From assembly GCF_013375555.1 (NCBI RefSeq), contig NZ_JABXWB010000005.1, forward strand, positions 310,001 to 374,000: a DNA stretch of 64,000 bases, given 5' to 3'. This DNA is from Sphingobium sp. EM0848 (lineage in GTDB: Bacteria > Pseudomonadota > Alphaproteobacteria > Sphingomonadales > Sphingomonadaceae). Shown one piece after another: positions 36,136-45,647 of this stretch (positions are counted from its first letter, which is position 1; each line of letters begins with the position of its first letter). The position numbers were made by a program, and so were the translations under genes. The notes below the pieces were generated by a model. It searched no databases. It was not told the DNA's origin and saw only the letters and a list, made by a program, of their open reading frames with translations.

Positions 36136-36161
36136 AGATAATGTCTCCCGTAAGATGCGGA

Positions 36162-38369
36162 TCAGTCGAAATGATAGGACAGGGTGAAGCCATAGGTACG
36201 CGGTTCCGCCGCACTATAGAGGCGTCCGGCCGAGGTGCTGTTCGCCCCGGCAAAATACTGCTCGTTCGTCAGATTCTTGCCCCACAGACGCAAGCCAAGC
36301 CGCTGGTCCGCCGACCGCCAGCCGAGCGACGCGCTGAGCAGCCCATAGGGATTTTGCGCAATCGAATGATCCGGTTCGAAATAGAAGCGAGCGGTATGGA
36401 AATAGCTGAGATTGAACAGCAGATCGCTGCCGTTCGCCAGATTCAGCGTGTAGTTGGCCGCCACATTGACGGTCATCGGCGGCGAAAAGATCATCCGGTT
36501 GCCGGAAAAATCGCATCCGCCCGCCACTTGCGTCTGCCCGCCGGGCGCATTGGCGGGATAATCGATGATCGCACAGGTCGCCGCCGCCCCATTGGGGGAG
36601 AAATGCGGACCATTGCGGAAATCCTTATATTTGGCGTCCAGAAGCGACAGGCCGCCGGTCAAACTGAGCCCCTCCACCGGCATGGCGGTCACTTCCAGTT
36701 CGGCGCCATTGACCCTTGCCTTGGCGGCGTTCACCGTGATGGCCGTCGTGCCCAATATTTGCGTGACCTGGATATCGGAATAATCATAATGGAAAGCTGA
36801 AATATTGACGCGCAAATGTCGGTCGAACCAGTCGGTCTTCAATCCGACTTCATAGGCATCCAATATCTCGGGAGCGACGGCTGGATTGAAATAGCTGGTG
36901 ACGTCGTACACGCCGCTCTTGAACCCGCGATTATAGGAGACATAGGCCATCACATCATTGGTGAAGCGATGATCCAGCGAAAGACGCCATGTCATCTTGT
37001 TGAAATCGGTGTCGCCCTTGGCGGACAGGGTCTGGATGCCGTTGACGGTCGTGCGTCCCTCGATCTTCCGCTTGTCCGCCGTGTAGCGAAGTCCCGCCGT
37101 CAGGCTGGTGCGGTCGAACAGCTCGAAGGTGGCCTGACCGTACAGAGCAAAGGACTGGGTGCTTTGCCGCGAATTGACATATTGCTGCGTCGTCGTTCCG
37201 ATCAGAACGCCCTGAGGCGCATAGCCGGTCTTGTCGTTGAAGTAGAAGGCACCCAAAATCCATCGCACCGGTGCTTTCGGCGCTGACTTCAACTGCAATT
37301 CCTGAGAGAAAGTATCGACTTCCGTTGCCAGAGTGACAGCTGTGCGCGGCACCACGGACGCATCGAGATCATAAAGGACGTCCTGCCGGACCGAACGATA
37401 GGAGGTGATGCTTGTGATATTCAGACCGCCGAAATCCTGATCCACGCGGAGACTTCCGCCCTGGGCGTCGACCTTGTTCCGGGCATCGACGTTGTTGTTG
37501 ACATTATAGAAGCCAGCATTGGCCGTAGCGCCTGCTGTCACGGTTCCGGGAACGGCTGTTCTCAGGACGCCTTGATCGCCGTTGAACCTGTCAATGTCAG
37601 CGGCCAGCAATATCCGGGTGTCCGGACCCGGCGTCCATAGCAGCTTCGCCCGCGCCGAGATGTCCGAATAGGTATAGACCTCCTTGCCCGTCGCGATATT
37701 GCGGCCCCAGCCTTTATTGCGGTCCGCAATATGGCCGGCAAAATTGACCGACAGATTGTCGCTTATCCCGCCCGAAGCATAGGCATTGGCGACGACGGTA
37801 TCGTAATTGGCATAGGTCAGATCCATATCCATCGCCGGTGTCGCGGTCGGATCACGGGTTATGACATGCAGCACGCCACCTACGGCATTTCGGCCGAACA
37901 AGGTCCCTTGCGGACCTCGCAAGACTTCGATCCGCTCAATATTGTTGAAGTCGAACACTGTTGCGACATTGCTTGGAATATAGACATTATCCACATAGGT
38001 CGCGACGGACGGTTCATTCGACGGAGACGCCGCAGCGGCGCCGATCCCTCGCAAAAAAGGCGTATTGGATGTCGCACTGCGCACGAGAACCAGACTGGGC
38101 ACGGCTTCGTTCAGAGCCTTGAGGTCCGACAGGCCGCGCGCCGCGACCAGATCGGCCGATACGGCGGTGACCGACGCGGGGACATCCTGCAACCGTTCTT
38201 CGCGGCGGTTGGCCGTAACCACAATATCGGCAATGCTGCCGTCACGGCCTTCAGTCACGCTCGTCTTCGGCCCCTCCTGGGCGGATGCGGCATGGGCGTG
38301 AATGGCAAAAGCAAAAATGGCGCATCCAGCCATTTGGCGCGCGCGTAGGCATCCGAAATATCTCGGCAT
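36162..38369 (-). CDS. TonB-dependent outer-membrane receptor
   Basis: A 735-residue receptor: signal peptide of about 30 residues (ending HAASAQ), plug start ADIVVTANRREERLQDVP, plug motif RIEVLRGPQGTLFGRNAVGG near residue 150, and a beta-barrel ending GFTLSYHFD. AGGAGGGG precedes the start. A different barrel from the receptor at 29544 points to a different ligand or conformer. It heads a unit with an acyl-CoA dehydrogenase and a fused CoA-transferase. Confidence 0.94.
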   Translation of the reverse strand: MPRYFGCLRARQMAGCAIFAFAIHAHAASAQEGPKTSVTEGRDGSIADIVVTANRREERLQDVPASVTAVSADLVAARGLSDLKALNEAVPSLVLVRSATSNTPFLRGIGAAAASPSNEPSVATYVDNVYIPSNVATVFDFNNIERIEVLRGPQGTLFGRNAVGGVLHVITRDPTATPAMDMDLTYANYDTVVANAYASGGISDNLSVNFAGHIADRNKGWGRNIATGKEVYTYSDISARAKLLWTPGPDTRILLAADIDRFNGDQGVLRTAVPGTVTAGATANAGFYNVNNNVDARNKVDAQGGSLRVDQDFGGLNITSITSYRSVRQDVLYDLDASVVPRTAVTLATEVDTFSQELQLKSAPKAPVRWILGAFYFNDKTGYAPQGVLIGTTTQQYVNSRQSTQSFALYGQATFELFDRTSLTAGLRYTADKRKIEGRTTVNGIQTLSAKGDTDFNKMTWRLSLDHRFTNDVMAYVSYNRGFKSGVYDVTSYFNPAVAPEILDAYEVGLKTDWFDRHLRVNISAFHYDYSDIQVTQILGTTAITVNAAKARVNGAELEVTAMPVEGLSLTGGLSLLDAKYKDFRNGPHFSPNGAAATCAIIDYPANAPGGQTQVAGGCDFSGNRMIFSPPMTVNVAANYTLNLANGSDLLFNLSYFHTARFYFEPDHSIAQNPYGLLSASLGWRSADQRLGLRLWGKNLTNEQYFAGANSTSAGRLYSAAEPRTYGFTLSYHFD

Positions 38370-38435
38370 TTATCCCCTCCTGTTACCGGCCATCATGATG
38401 TCCTGAGCATGGTCCGATTCTCAGCATGTGCATAA

Positions 38436-38447
38436 TATACAAGCATA
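38436..38447. promoter_or_regulatory. putative operator, TATACAAGCATA
   Basis: One position off the TAYGCWWGCRNA consensus and nearly palindromic; 67 bases upstream of the TonB receptor start, in the gap shared with the tandem GntR regulator gene. Confidence 0.4.
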
Positions 38448-38598
38448 CCATTATACGCAATAGGCTGGGCGCGACGCCTCCGAATTAATTAATATATTGT
38501 TTTATATGATTATTTCCAATTTCCGTCCGGCAGGGCTGTACCGTCTAGGCTTTAAACAGCACACTATTAAAGCATATAGAGTCGCTTCCGACTCGTTC

Positions 38599-38617
38599 GA
38601 CCGATTGACGATCGGTC
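38599..38617. promoter_or_regulatory. perfect inverted repeat before the regulator gene
   Basis: GACCGAT / ATCGGTC with a 5-base spacer, 22 bases before the GntR-type start. It has the size of a dimer operator and might serve self-regulation, or it may form a hairpin in the leader. Confidence 0.4.
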
Positions 38618-38639
38618 CATCTCGCGGCATGGTCGCAGC

Positions 38640-39965
38640 ATGGGGAAGCTCAGCGCTCAGATTGCGCGATCAATCAGCGAACAGATTGCGAAGGCTGGCT
38701 GGCCGGTTGGGGAAATCATCGCCACCGAGGCTGAACTGATCCGCAATTTTAGCGTCAGTCGTGCCGTGCTGCGCGAGGCGCTCGGCCTGATCGAGCTGCA
38801 TGGTATCGGCACCATGAAGGCGGGCAAAGGCGGGGGGCTGCTCGTCACGGCCCCGGCCTATGAAGCCAATGTCGGGGAGTTGGCTGCCTTTCTGGAAGTG
38901 TCCGATGTCCGCATCCACGACCTGATCGAGGTCTGGCAGCTTTTGGAAGCCAAAGCCGTCGAACTGGCCATCCTGCATCTGGATGAGGAAGGCACCGATC
39001 AGATCGCCGCGTTCCGGGAGAATTTCGCGGCGCCTTTTGGCGATGTTGTGGAAGAATCCACGAAATTCAGACAATTTTGGGCGCTGATCGCAAAATTGTC
39101 ACGCAACCCGATACTGATGACGTTGATCGATGCATTTCAGCTTTCCCTGTCGGGTTTGAGTGTCGCTCGACTCCATCAGCCGGAAAATCTCGCGCACCAT
39201 CTCCACCAGTCGCGAGGAACCAAGCGTGCCATCATTGATGGCATCCTATCCTGCGACAGCTTCACGGCGTTGACTGCGCTGCGGCAGGATTTCCTCAACC
39301 AATATCGTGCGGTCGAGCGGTCGCAAATCGCCACGATGAGCCGGATCGCGACGGACGATGCCCGCGGCGACCGCAAATTGCCGCGATGGATCGCTTTCAA
39401 GATCAGTCGGCAGATTGCGGAACTCGGCCTGCAACCCGGCGATTCCATGGGTTCGGAATCCGCACTCCTCCTGCAATTTGGCGTGAGTCGCTCCGTGCTG
39501 CGCGAAGCCATACGCATGTTGGAAGCGCATTCTGTCGTCGAAACCCGGCGGGGCAAAGGTGGGGGTCTGCGTGTCGCGCTGCCTGATCCCGGCCCTGCCT
39601 CTGCCGCTGCGGTCCGTTTCCTCATGACGCTCCCGATCACGCGCGAGCATGTCTTTGAAATCCGCTATGCGCTGGAGATTCGCGCGGCCGGGATGGCGGC
39701 GAAGAATGAGGCACACATCCAGGCTGCCCATGAGACGCACAACTCAGCTGCGCTGTTTCAAGCCATCATCGAAAGCTCAGGCAATAATGTGATGATTTTC
39801 GTCTCAGGGATCATCCATCAGATTTTATCGGAATTGGATGCCCAGCCCACTTCGGACTATTTACAGGACTATGAAAAGATCATCGGATCGATTTGCGAGG
39901 GCGACGCGGCGGGCGCCCGACGGCAGATGAAATTCCATCTCGACCGTTCATCGCGGCATTTGTGA
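38640..39965 (+). CDS. tandem FadR/GntR-type transcriptional regulator (two DNA-binding heads)
   Basis: The 441-residue protein is two GntR units in a row. The first winged helix spans residues 1-70 (EAELIRNFSVSRAVLREAL...GKGGGLLV); the second begins near residue 245 (ESALLLQFGVSRSVLREAI...GKGGGLRVA). Each is followed by a helical FCD-like region, the second one shortened. FadR-type regulators are about 240 residues and bind as dimers, so this is a covalent dimer. The FCD metal-binding His pattern is incomplete in the first half. The ribosome site before 38640 is weak. It may control the surrounding catabolic operons. Confidence 0.9.
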   Translation: MGKLSAQIARSISEQIAKAGWPVGEIIATEAELIRNFSVSRAVLREALGLIELHGIGTMKAGKGGGLLVTAPAYEANVGELAAFLEVSDVRIHDLIEVWQLLEAKAVELAILHLDEEGTDQIAAFRENFAAPFGDVVEESTKFRQFWALIAKLSRNPILMTLIDAFQLSLSGLSVARLHQPENLAHHLHQSRGTKRAIIDGILSCDSFTALTALRQDFLNQYRAVERSQIATMSRIATDDARGDRKLPRWIAFKISRQIAELGLQPGDSMGSESALLLQFGVSRSVLREAIRMLEAHSVVETRRGKGGGLRVALPDPGPASAAAVRFLMTLPITREHVFEIRYALEIRAAGMAAKNEAHIQAAHETHNSAALFQAIIESSGNNVMIFVSGIIHQILSELDAQPTSDYLQDYEKIIGSICEGDAAGARRQMKFHLDRSSRHL

Positions 39966-41315
39966 GACCATTGCTTCCTGCTCGGCAACGGCGCGAGCAA
40001 AGGCATGGCGGCCGAGCAGCGCGAAAGGCAGGCCGATCGCGATCAGCATCAGCAGCGTGAGGGTGATGGACAGACCCAACTGGTTCGGGTCTTTCACGAT
40101 CCTGTCGCCGATCAGGCCTACGATGAGCGGACCGAGGCCGAAGCCCAGCGCATTATAGGTGATCAGGAAAATTGCCGACACGACGCCCCGGCGGTCGGCT
40201 GGCGTCGGCAATTGCACGCCGCCAAAGGCCGTAGGGCCAGCGGCGCAAAGGCTGAAATAGGCCAAGCCATAAGCGACAGCAGCGACGACCAGCGATGGAG
40301 CCAGCGCGAACAGGCTGGCGAACAGGACCGCCGCCAGCATCACTCCGGCCAGGATCAGCGGCTGGGCGCCGGCAATATGGCGTCGGCCGAGGTCATCATT
40401 CAGCCAACCGCCGAACAGATGGCCGACAGGTCCGGCCAGCAAGCCCGTCAGGCCGACAAGACCGCTCGCAGCGGTGACATCCAGTCCATGATCCCGGACA
40501 TAGAAGCTGACCGACCAAGCGGCGATCGCGGCGGTCATCCCCGTCGTCATGCCAAACGGGATGAACAGCGCCGCATAGGCCCAGCGATGACGCCAGACAT
40601 GGACGAACCCGCTGGCGATGCCCGCGCGCGGCCCTGTCGGAGCCATGCGCGGCGGCTCTCGAACCAAGAGCAGGAACAGCAACGAAAAGCCAAGGCCAGC
40701 CAAACCTGCGGTCATGAATACCGAATTCCACGGATCAAGCGTGCGGACACCCGCGACCCTCAACCCTCCATTCGCGACAAACCAGGCCAGCAGCATACCC
40801 CCGCCGCCGAAAGCCACAGCTCGGCCAAAGGACCCACCCATCGAAAAGATCGAAACACCCCGGCTGAGCCTGTCGCGCGAGAAACAGGCCGTGATCATCG
40901 ACATGGCGCAGGGAATCAGCGCCGCCTCGCCCAAGCCAACCATCAACCGGGCGGCCATCAATTCCGCGAAACTGCGGGAAAGGCCACACCCTATCGTCGC
41001 CAGGCTCCAGCAGACAAGGCCGCCCGTCACCGTCAGCTTGCGATTGGCGATATCGGCCAGCCGCCCGAACGGAACGCTGGCGATCAGGAACATCATCACG
41101 AACGCTGGTCCCTGAAGCATGCCCAACTGGGTATCGCTGAGCATCAGCCCGCGCTTCACATCCTCCATCAGCACGCTCAGCAGATAGCGGTCGAGGATCG
41201 ACAGCAGATAGGCGATCGACAACATGCCAGCGACGAACCAAGCATAGCCTCCGGTCTGGGCCGGCGCCATATCGGCGCTGAAGAGCTTGTCCGCTACCGA
41301 TCCTGAGCTTGCCAT
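39948..41315 (-). CDS. MFS transporter
   Basis: A 455-residue protein with about twelve hydrophobic segments, GRLADIANRKL as motif A, and the same LSDTQ...GPAF start as the other MFS protein here. GGAAGGAGATGT precedes the start. Its 3' end overlaps the regulator gene by 18 bases, in opposite direction. Upstream, 24 bases away, is the LysR gene, and both could share a promoter. Probably transports a small carboxylic acid or the substrate of the neighbouring LuxE/LuxC-like pair. Confidence 0.9.
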   Translation of the reverse strand: MASSGSVADKLFSADMAPAQTGGYAWFVAGMLSIAYLLSILDRYLLSVLMEDVKRGLMLSDTQLGMLQGPAFVMMFLIASVPFGRLADIANRKLTVTGGLVCWSLATIGCGLSRSFAELMAARLMVGLGEAALIPCAMSMITACFSRDRLSRGVSIFSMGGSFGRAVAFGGGGMLLAWFVANGGLRVAGVRTLDPWNSVFMTAGLAGLGFSLLFLLLVREPPRMAPTGPRAGIASGFVHVWRHRWAYAALFIPFGMTTGMTAAIAAWSVSFYVRDHGLDVTAASGLVGLTGLLAGPVGHLFGGWLNDDLGRRHIAGAQPLILAGVMLAAVLFASLFALAPSLVVAAVAYGLAYFSLCAAGPTAFGGVQLPTPADRRGVVSAIFLITYNALGFGLGPLIVGLIGDRIVKDPNQLGLSITLTLLMLIAIGLPFALLGRHAFARAVAEQEAMVSQMPR

Positions 41316-41339
41316 ACATCTCCTTCCGCGCTTGAGCGC

Positions 41340-42281
41340 CTATCGGCTGCACGCCGCTTCTATTTCGCTTTTCAGCCAGTTCAGCCCCGGGTCCTTGTCG
41401 AAGCGCCGATGCCAGGTCTGCCTGATCGGAAAGGCGCCGAAATCGAACGGGGATTCGGTCATCGCCAGCGCGTAACGCGCCAACATCGGTTCGGCGATCC
41501 GCCGGGGTAAGACCGCGATCAGATCACTCTGTTCGATGATCGAGGGAGCGACCAGAAAATCGCCTATCGTCATGGCAATGCGTCGTGTCACGCGCTGGCT
41601 TGCCAGCGCCTGATCTATCGCCCCCAACGCGCCGAAGGGCGAGATGTGGAGATGCGCGCAGTGCAGGAAATCGTCGCGCGACAGTCCACCAGAGAGGGCC
41701 GGATGTCCCGCGCGTGCCACACAGACCGCCTCGTCGGCGTACAGCGGGGAGGACGCCAGAAAATTAGGCGGATGGGGCGGTTCGCTGCCCACATAAAGAT
41801 CGATCCCGCCATTTTCGATCATCTGTCCGCAGCTGCGGGCGTTCGATGGCTGCACCACCAGTCGAACATGCGGCGCACCCGCTGTCATCCGACGCGCCAG
41901 GGCAGGCATCACCACCGCCGCGACATAGTCGGTCATGCCCAGTGTGAAGCGCTGGGTGGAAGTCGCCGGATCGAATTGCGCGCTGGGGACCAGCAAGGTC
42001 CGAATGTCCCGAAGGACAGCAGCCACCGGCCCCGCCAGAGCCTCGGCATGCGCAGTCGGCTGCATGCCCTGCGGCGTTCGCACGAACAGCGGATCGTGCA
42101 GCAATAACCGCAACCGGGACAGCGCATGGCTGACCGCCGACTGGGTCAGATGCAGCCGCTCGGCGGCGCGCGACACGCTCTGTTCGATCAGGATCATGTC
42201 GAAAACGACCAGCAGATTGAGGTCCAGGCCGGAAAGATTGACGTCGCGCACGGCCGTTGATCGAGATGCCGATCCCGTCAT
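41340..42281 (-). CDS. LysR-family transcriptional regulator
   Basis: A 313-residue LysR regulator: winged helix-turn-helix at about residues 17-75 (SVSRAAERLHLTQSAVSHALSRLR) and a periplasmic-binding-like effector domain (FTLGMTDYVAAVVMP; TIGDFLVAPSIIEQSDLIAVLPRR) typical of the NodD/LinR group. It diverges from the LuxE/LuxC-like genes, the usual layout for a LysR activator and its target. Confidence 0.93.
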   Translation of the reverse strand: MTGSASRSTAVRDVNLSGLDLNLLVVFDMILIEQSVSRAAERLHLTQSAVSHALSRLRLLLHDPLFVRTPQGMQPTAHAEALAGPVAAVLRDIRTLLVPSAQFDPATSTQRFTLGMTDYVAAVVMPALARRMTAGAPHVRLVVQPSNARSCGQMIENGGIDLYVGSEPPHPPNFLASSPLYADEAVCVARAGHPALSGGLSRDDFLHCAHLHISPFGALGAIDQALASQRVTRRIAMTIGDFLVAPSIIEQSDLIAVLPRRIAEPMLARYALAMTESPFDFGAFPIRQTWHRRFDKDPGLNWLKSEIEAACSR

Positions 42282-42495
42282 GTCCTGAACCTCGTCCCAT
42301 TGGCTGGCCCGTCGATCTTGCCGGTGCGATGCCTTGTTCGCCGGAAACCTGCCTCACGCAAAAGGATATAGCAAGCTAGTTAATGATCATCTGAATTACT
42401 ATGAATCCGCTGCATGATCGGAATGACAAACCATCACTGGCTCACACCCTTCCGCCGCCCTTACTGTGCGCCCCACAACATCAGGAGGCGAGAGG
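42282..42495. promoter_or_regulatory. divergent promoter region LysR / LuxE-like gene
   Basis: It carries an AT-rich centre near 42368-42405 with TAGCAAGCTAGTTAATGATCATCT, split here as TAGCAAGCTA and TTAATGATCAT, which offers short inverted repeats of LysR-box size. AGGAGG lies eight bases before the rightward ATG. Confidence 0.4.
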
Positions 42496-43947
42496 ATGGC
42501 GACAGCAGCGGTTCAGGGATCGGCCAGCGTCGATCATGACAGGCTCAAGGCCGAACCCCACAGGTTGATCGAACTCACGATCACGGAGAAATTTTCCTTC
42601 GACCGCGACGAACTGGAGGCGATCCAGCTGGCGGGACTGAAGAAGCGCTTCAACGACCTGCTGCCGCATGTTCAGGTGCTGCAACGCTTTGCCGAGGAAC
42701 AGGGACTGAGCGAAATCACCAGTCTGGAAGATGGCGCGCTGCTGTTGTTCCCGCACACCATGTATAAAAGCTATCCAGCCTCCGCGATCGAGAAGAACCG
42801 CTATGATCAGATGACCCGCTGGGTCGGAACGCTGACCGCCATCGACCTTGACCATGTCGACAGCAGCGCCTGCCGATCGATCGACGACTGGATCGACCTG
42901 CTCGATGCCCAGACCGACATCCGCATGCGCCATTCATCCGGCACGACCGGCAAGCTGTCCTTCGTGCCCATGGCAACGGTCGAAACCCGATCCTCCGTCA
43001 TCGGCATAAGGCGGTCGTTCGAGGGCTTTGGCGATGAACCCGATGCCGGGGTCGAAGGTCTGGGCACGCTGCCCCTCATCGCCTTCGGCTATCGCCATGG
43101 CTCGCAAAGCTTCCCCCGCTCTGTCGATGCGATCATCGAGCATTTTTACGGCGGGGACGCAAGCCGGGTCCTCTGCCTCAATCCCGGCCGGATCAGCGCC
43201 GACGTCGCCTCGCTCGCCGGCCGGCTGGAGGGCGCGCGGGCCAAGGGCACGCTGGGGCAGAAACAGCTCGCACCGGGCCTGATCGACCGGCGCGAGCAAT
43301 TCCTGCGTGAACAGGCGGAAGCACCCCGGCATCTCGATCGCTTCTTCGAGCGCTGCGCCGATGAGTTTCGCGGCCAGCGCGTCGTGCTGAACGGGGTCTT
43401 GCCGCCGGTGGTCGATACAGCCGTCAAGGGGTTGGAGCGCAAGCTGGAGGGGCTGTTCGCCCGTGACAGCCTGTTCTTCATCGCCGGGGGCACAAAGGGC
43501 CAGTCGCTGCCAGCGGATTATCGGGAACAGGTGACGCGCTTTACCGGCGTGCCCTTCCCCCGGCCGGGCTATGGCATGACGGAGGGGGTTTCCGCGATCA
43601 CGCGCATGTGCCCAGCGGGCCATTATCATATCGTGCCGAACCTGATCCCCTATCTGCTCGATCCGGATAGCGGTCAGCCACTGCCGCGCGCGGGCACGCA
43701 TACGGGACGTCTGGGGATCATCGATCTGGGCACCCAGACGCGCTGGGGCGGCTTCCTGACCGGTGACGAGGTCACACTGAACCATGGCGGCCTCAGCCCC
43801 TGCGATTGCGGCCGCAAGGGCGCGTTCATCCAGGGTGAGATCCGCCGCTACAGCGAATTGCGCGGCGGCGACGACAAGATCACCTGCGCGGGGGCGCCCG
43901 GCATCGCCGACAAGGCGCTCGACTTCATGGCCACCATTGCGGGCTGA
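42496..43947 (+). CDS. LuxE-like acyl-protein synthetase (adenylate-forming)
   Basis: The 483-residue product belongs to the adenylate-forming group: phosphate loop SSGTTGK near residue 146, GYGMTEG near 357, TGDE near 422 and GGDDKI near 472. The region and its pairing with a LuxC-like gene match LuxE, which activates a carboxylic acid as acyl-AMP and holds it on a Cys; candidate cysteines are in CDCGRKG near 436 and ITCAG near 476. It is longer than luminous-bacteria LuxE (about 370) at the N-terminus. ATG at 42496 has AGGAGGCGAGAGG before it. Confidence 0.87.
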   Translation: MATAAVQGSASVDHDRLKAEPHRLIELTITEKFSFDRDELEAIQLAGLKKRFNDLLPHVQVLQRFAEEQGLSEITSLEDGALLLFPHTMYKSYPASAIEKNRYDQMTRWVGTLTAIDLDHVDSSACRSIDDWIDLLDAQTDIRMRHSSGTTGKLSFVPMATVETRSSVIGIRRSFEGFGDEPDAGVEGLGTLPLIAFGYRHGSQSFPRSVDAIIEHFYGGDASRVLCLNPGRISADVASLAGRLEGARAKGTLGQKQLAPGLIDRREQFLREQAEAPRHLDRFFERCADEFRGQRVVLNGVLPPVVDTAVKGLERKLEGLFARDSLFFIAGGTKGQSLPADYREQVTRFTGVPFPRPGYGMTEGVSAITRMCPAGHYHIVPNLIPYLLDPDSGQPLPRAGTHTGRLGIIDLGTQTRWGGFLTGDEVTLNHGGLSPCDCGRKGAFIQGEIRRYSELRGGDDKITCAGAPGIADKALDFMATIAG

Positions 43948-43972
43948 CCATTGACCAAAGGACCAATATCCC

Positions 43973-45442
43973 ATGATCACTCATGTTCCGCTGATCATCC
44001 GCGGCCGCATCATTGAGGATGCCGATCTGGAATTTGGCGGGCGGCGCAACGGCCTCGCCTTCACCACGCCCGACGTCCGGCAACATCTGGACGCGCTGAC
44101 GCTCGATGATCCCGCCGCGCTGGCGGACATCCATGCGCTGAAATCCGAGGAGATATTCGACTATCTCGCCGCGCTGGGCGAGGAACTGGTGCTGGACAGG
44201 AACCCCTATCTTCAGGAAGCCTTCGAGCTTTCGGCGCAATCGTCCGGGCTTTCGGCGGGCATCGTCCATCATCTCTACAGCACGCTGGGCAGCCTGTTTG
44301 CCAAGCCCTTCGTGCGCGAGCTGGCGGAAAATGCCATCGGCCTCCGCTATCTGGACGGTTGGGTCGAACGGAAGATGGCGAGCGGCTGCGTCTGCAACAT
44401 CCGTGCTTTCGGCGCGCGCACTGCCCATGTACTGGCCGGCAATGTGCCCATGCCCTCCGCGCTGGGTGTGATCCGCAACGCCATCACCCGCAGCGACGCG
44501 ATTTTCAAGACGCCGTCCAATGACCCGATCACCGCTGCGGCAATCGGCCGGACGATGATCCGCATGGCGCCGGACCATCCGGTGACCAGACATCTGACGA
44601 TCGCCTATTGGAAGGGCGGCGATGAAAGCATCGAATCCCATCTCTACAATCCCACCCGGATCGAGAAGATCATCGCTTGGGGCGGCCAAGCCTCGATCAC
44701 CCATATTTCCCGCTATATCCAGCCGGGGATCGACCTGATCACGATGGACCCCAAGCTGTCCTCATCGATCATCGGCGCGGCGGCGTTCGAGGATGAGGCG
44801 ACCATGGCCAAAGTCGCGGAACGGGCCGCGCTGGACGTCGCCTATTTCAACCAGCAGGCCTGCGCCAGCGCGCGGGTCATCTATCTGGAAAGCGGTACGA
44901 GCGACGACGGCCTGGCAAAAGCCAACCGCTTCGGAGAGCTGCTGTTCGATGCGATCCAGAATCTGCCGAGGACGTGCAGCGGTCCGGGCGCGATCGATGC
45001 GGAGCTGCTGGAGGAAATGCAGAGCCTCAAAATGGTGAGCAACGACCACCGCATCATCGGCGGCGGGGAAGAAGGGGCCGTGATCATCTCCCAGATGGAC
45101 GAGCCGGTCGATTTCGCCCCGCTGCTCAACAATCGCGTGGTCAATCTGGTCCCGGTCGATGATCTCGACGTGCCGATCCGCTCCGTCACCGCCTATACGC
45201 AGACGATCGGCGTTTATCCCGACCGGCTCAAGGCCAGCCTCCGCGACCGGCTGGTGTTCAATGGTGCGCAGCGGATCGTCTCGCTCGGCTATGCGTGCAA
45301 GGCGGCGATGGCCGGGCCGCATGACGGCATGGAACCTCTGCGCCGCATGTGCAAATGGATCAGCGACGAGACGAGCGATCCAAACATCGTGCCGTTGCTG
45401 TCGCATGTCCGGCCTGTTGTCGCACCCGCGCATGAGCGCTGA
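43973..45442 (+). CDS. LuxC-like acyl-CoA / acyl-protein reductase
   Basis: A 489-residue member of the LuxC (acyl-CoA reductase) branch of the aldehyde dehydrogenase superfamily. The catalytic Cys is visible near residue 297 (NQQACASARVI), and ITHISRY and TGSD-like dinucleotide regions precede it. With the LuxE-like neighbour it would reduce an acid, via an acyl-enzyme, to an aldehyde with NADPH. No luciferase (luxAB) genes are present. It starts 25 bases after the LuxE-like stop. Confidence 0.88.
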   Translation: MITHVPLIIRGRIIEDADLEFGGRRNGLAFTTPDVRQHLDALTLDDPAALADIHALKSEEIFDYLAALGEELVLDRNPYLQEAFELSAQSSGLSAGIVHHLYSTLGSLFAKPFVRELAENAIGLRYLDGWVERKMASGCVCNIRAFGARTAHVLAGNVPMPSALGVIRNAITRSDAIFKTPSNDPITAAAIGRTMIRMAPDHPVTRHLTIAYWKGGDESIESHLYNPTRIEKIIAWGGQASITHISRYIQPGIDLITMDPKLSSSIIGAAAFEDEATMAKVAERAALDVAYFNQQACASARVIYLESGTSDDGLAKANRFGELLFDAIQNLPRTCSGPGAIDAELLEEMQSLKMVSNDHRIIGGGEEGAVIISQMDEPVDFAPLLNNRVVNLVPVDDLDVPIRSVTAYTQTIGVYPDRLKASLRDRLVFNGAQRIVSLGYACKAAMAGPHDGMEPLRRMCKWISDETSDPNIVPLLSHVRPVVAPAHER

Positions 45443-45647
45443 TCAGCCCTTTTTGCATGCTGATCCACAAGCTGGGCGGACATTGAAAAAGCTGCCGGTC
45501 GGCCTTCGGGTCGATTCCCGCCGGGCCGGTCTCCACGAAGGCATTGCAACTCGCAGGCCATTCCCCGCGATCAAACCGGCACAGAAAATCCCGCAAGGAA
45601 CCACAAAGCTCGATAATTCTAGCTTTTAAACCGGCACAGTAACCGGC

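Noticed and set aside
42368..42405. A further copy of the shared operator in the LysR/LuxE gap
   Set aside because: Only the CTAGC core is shared and flanking positions do not fit; it is better explained as a LysR-type site.
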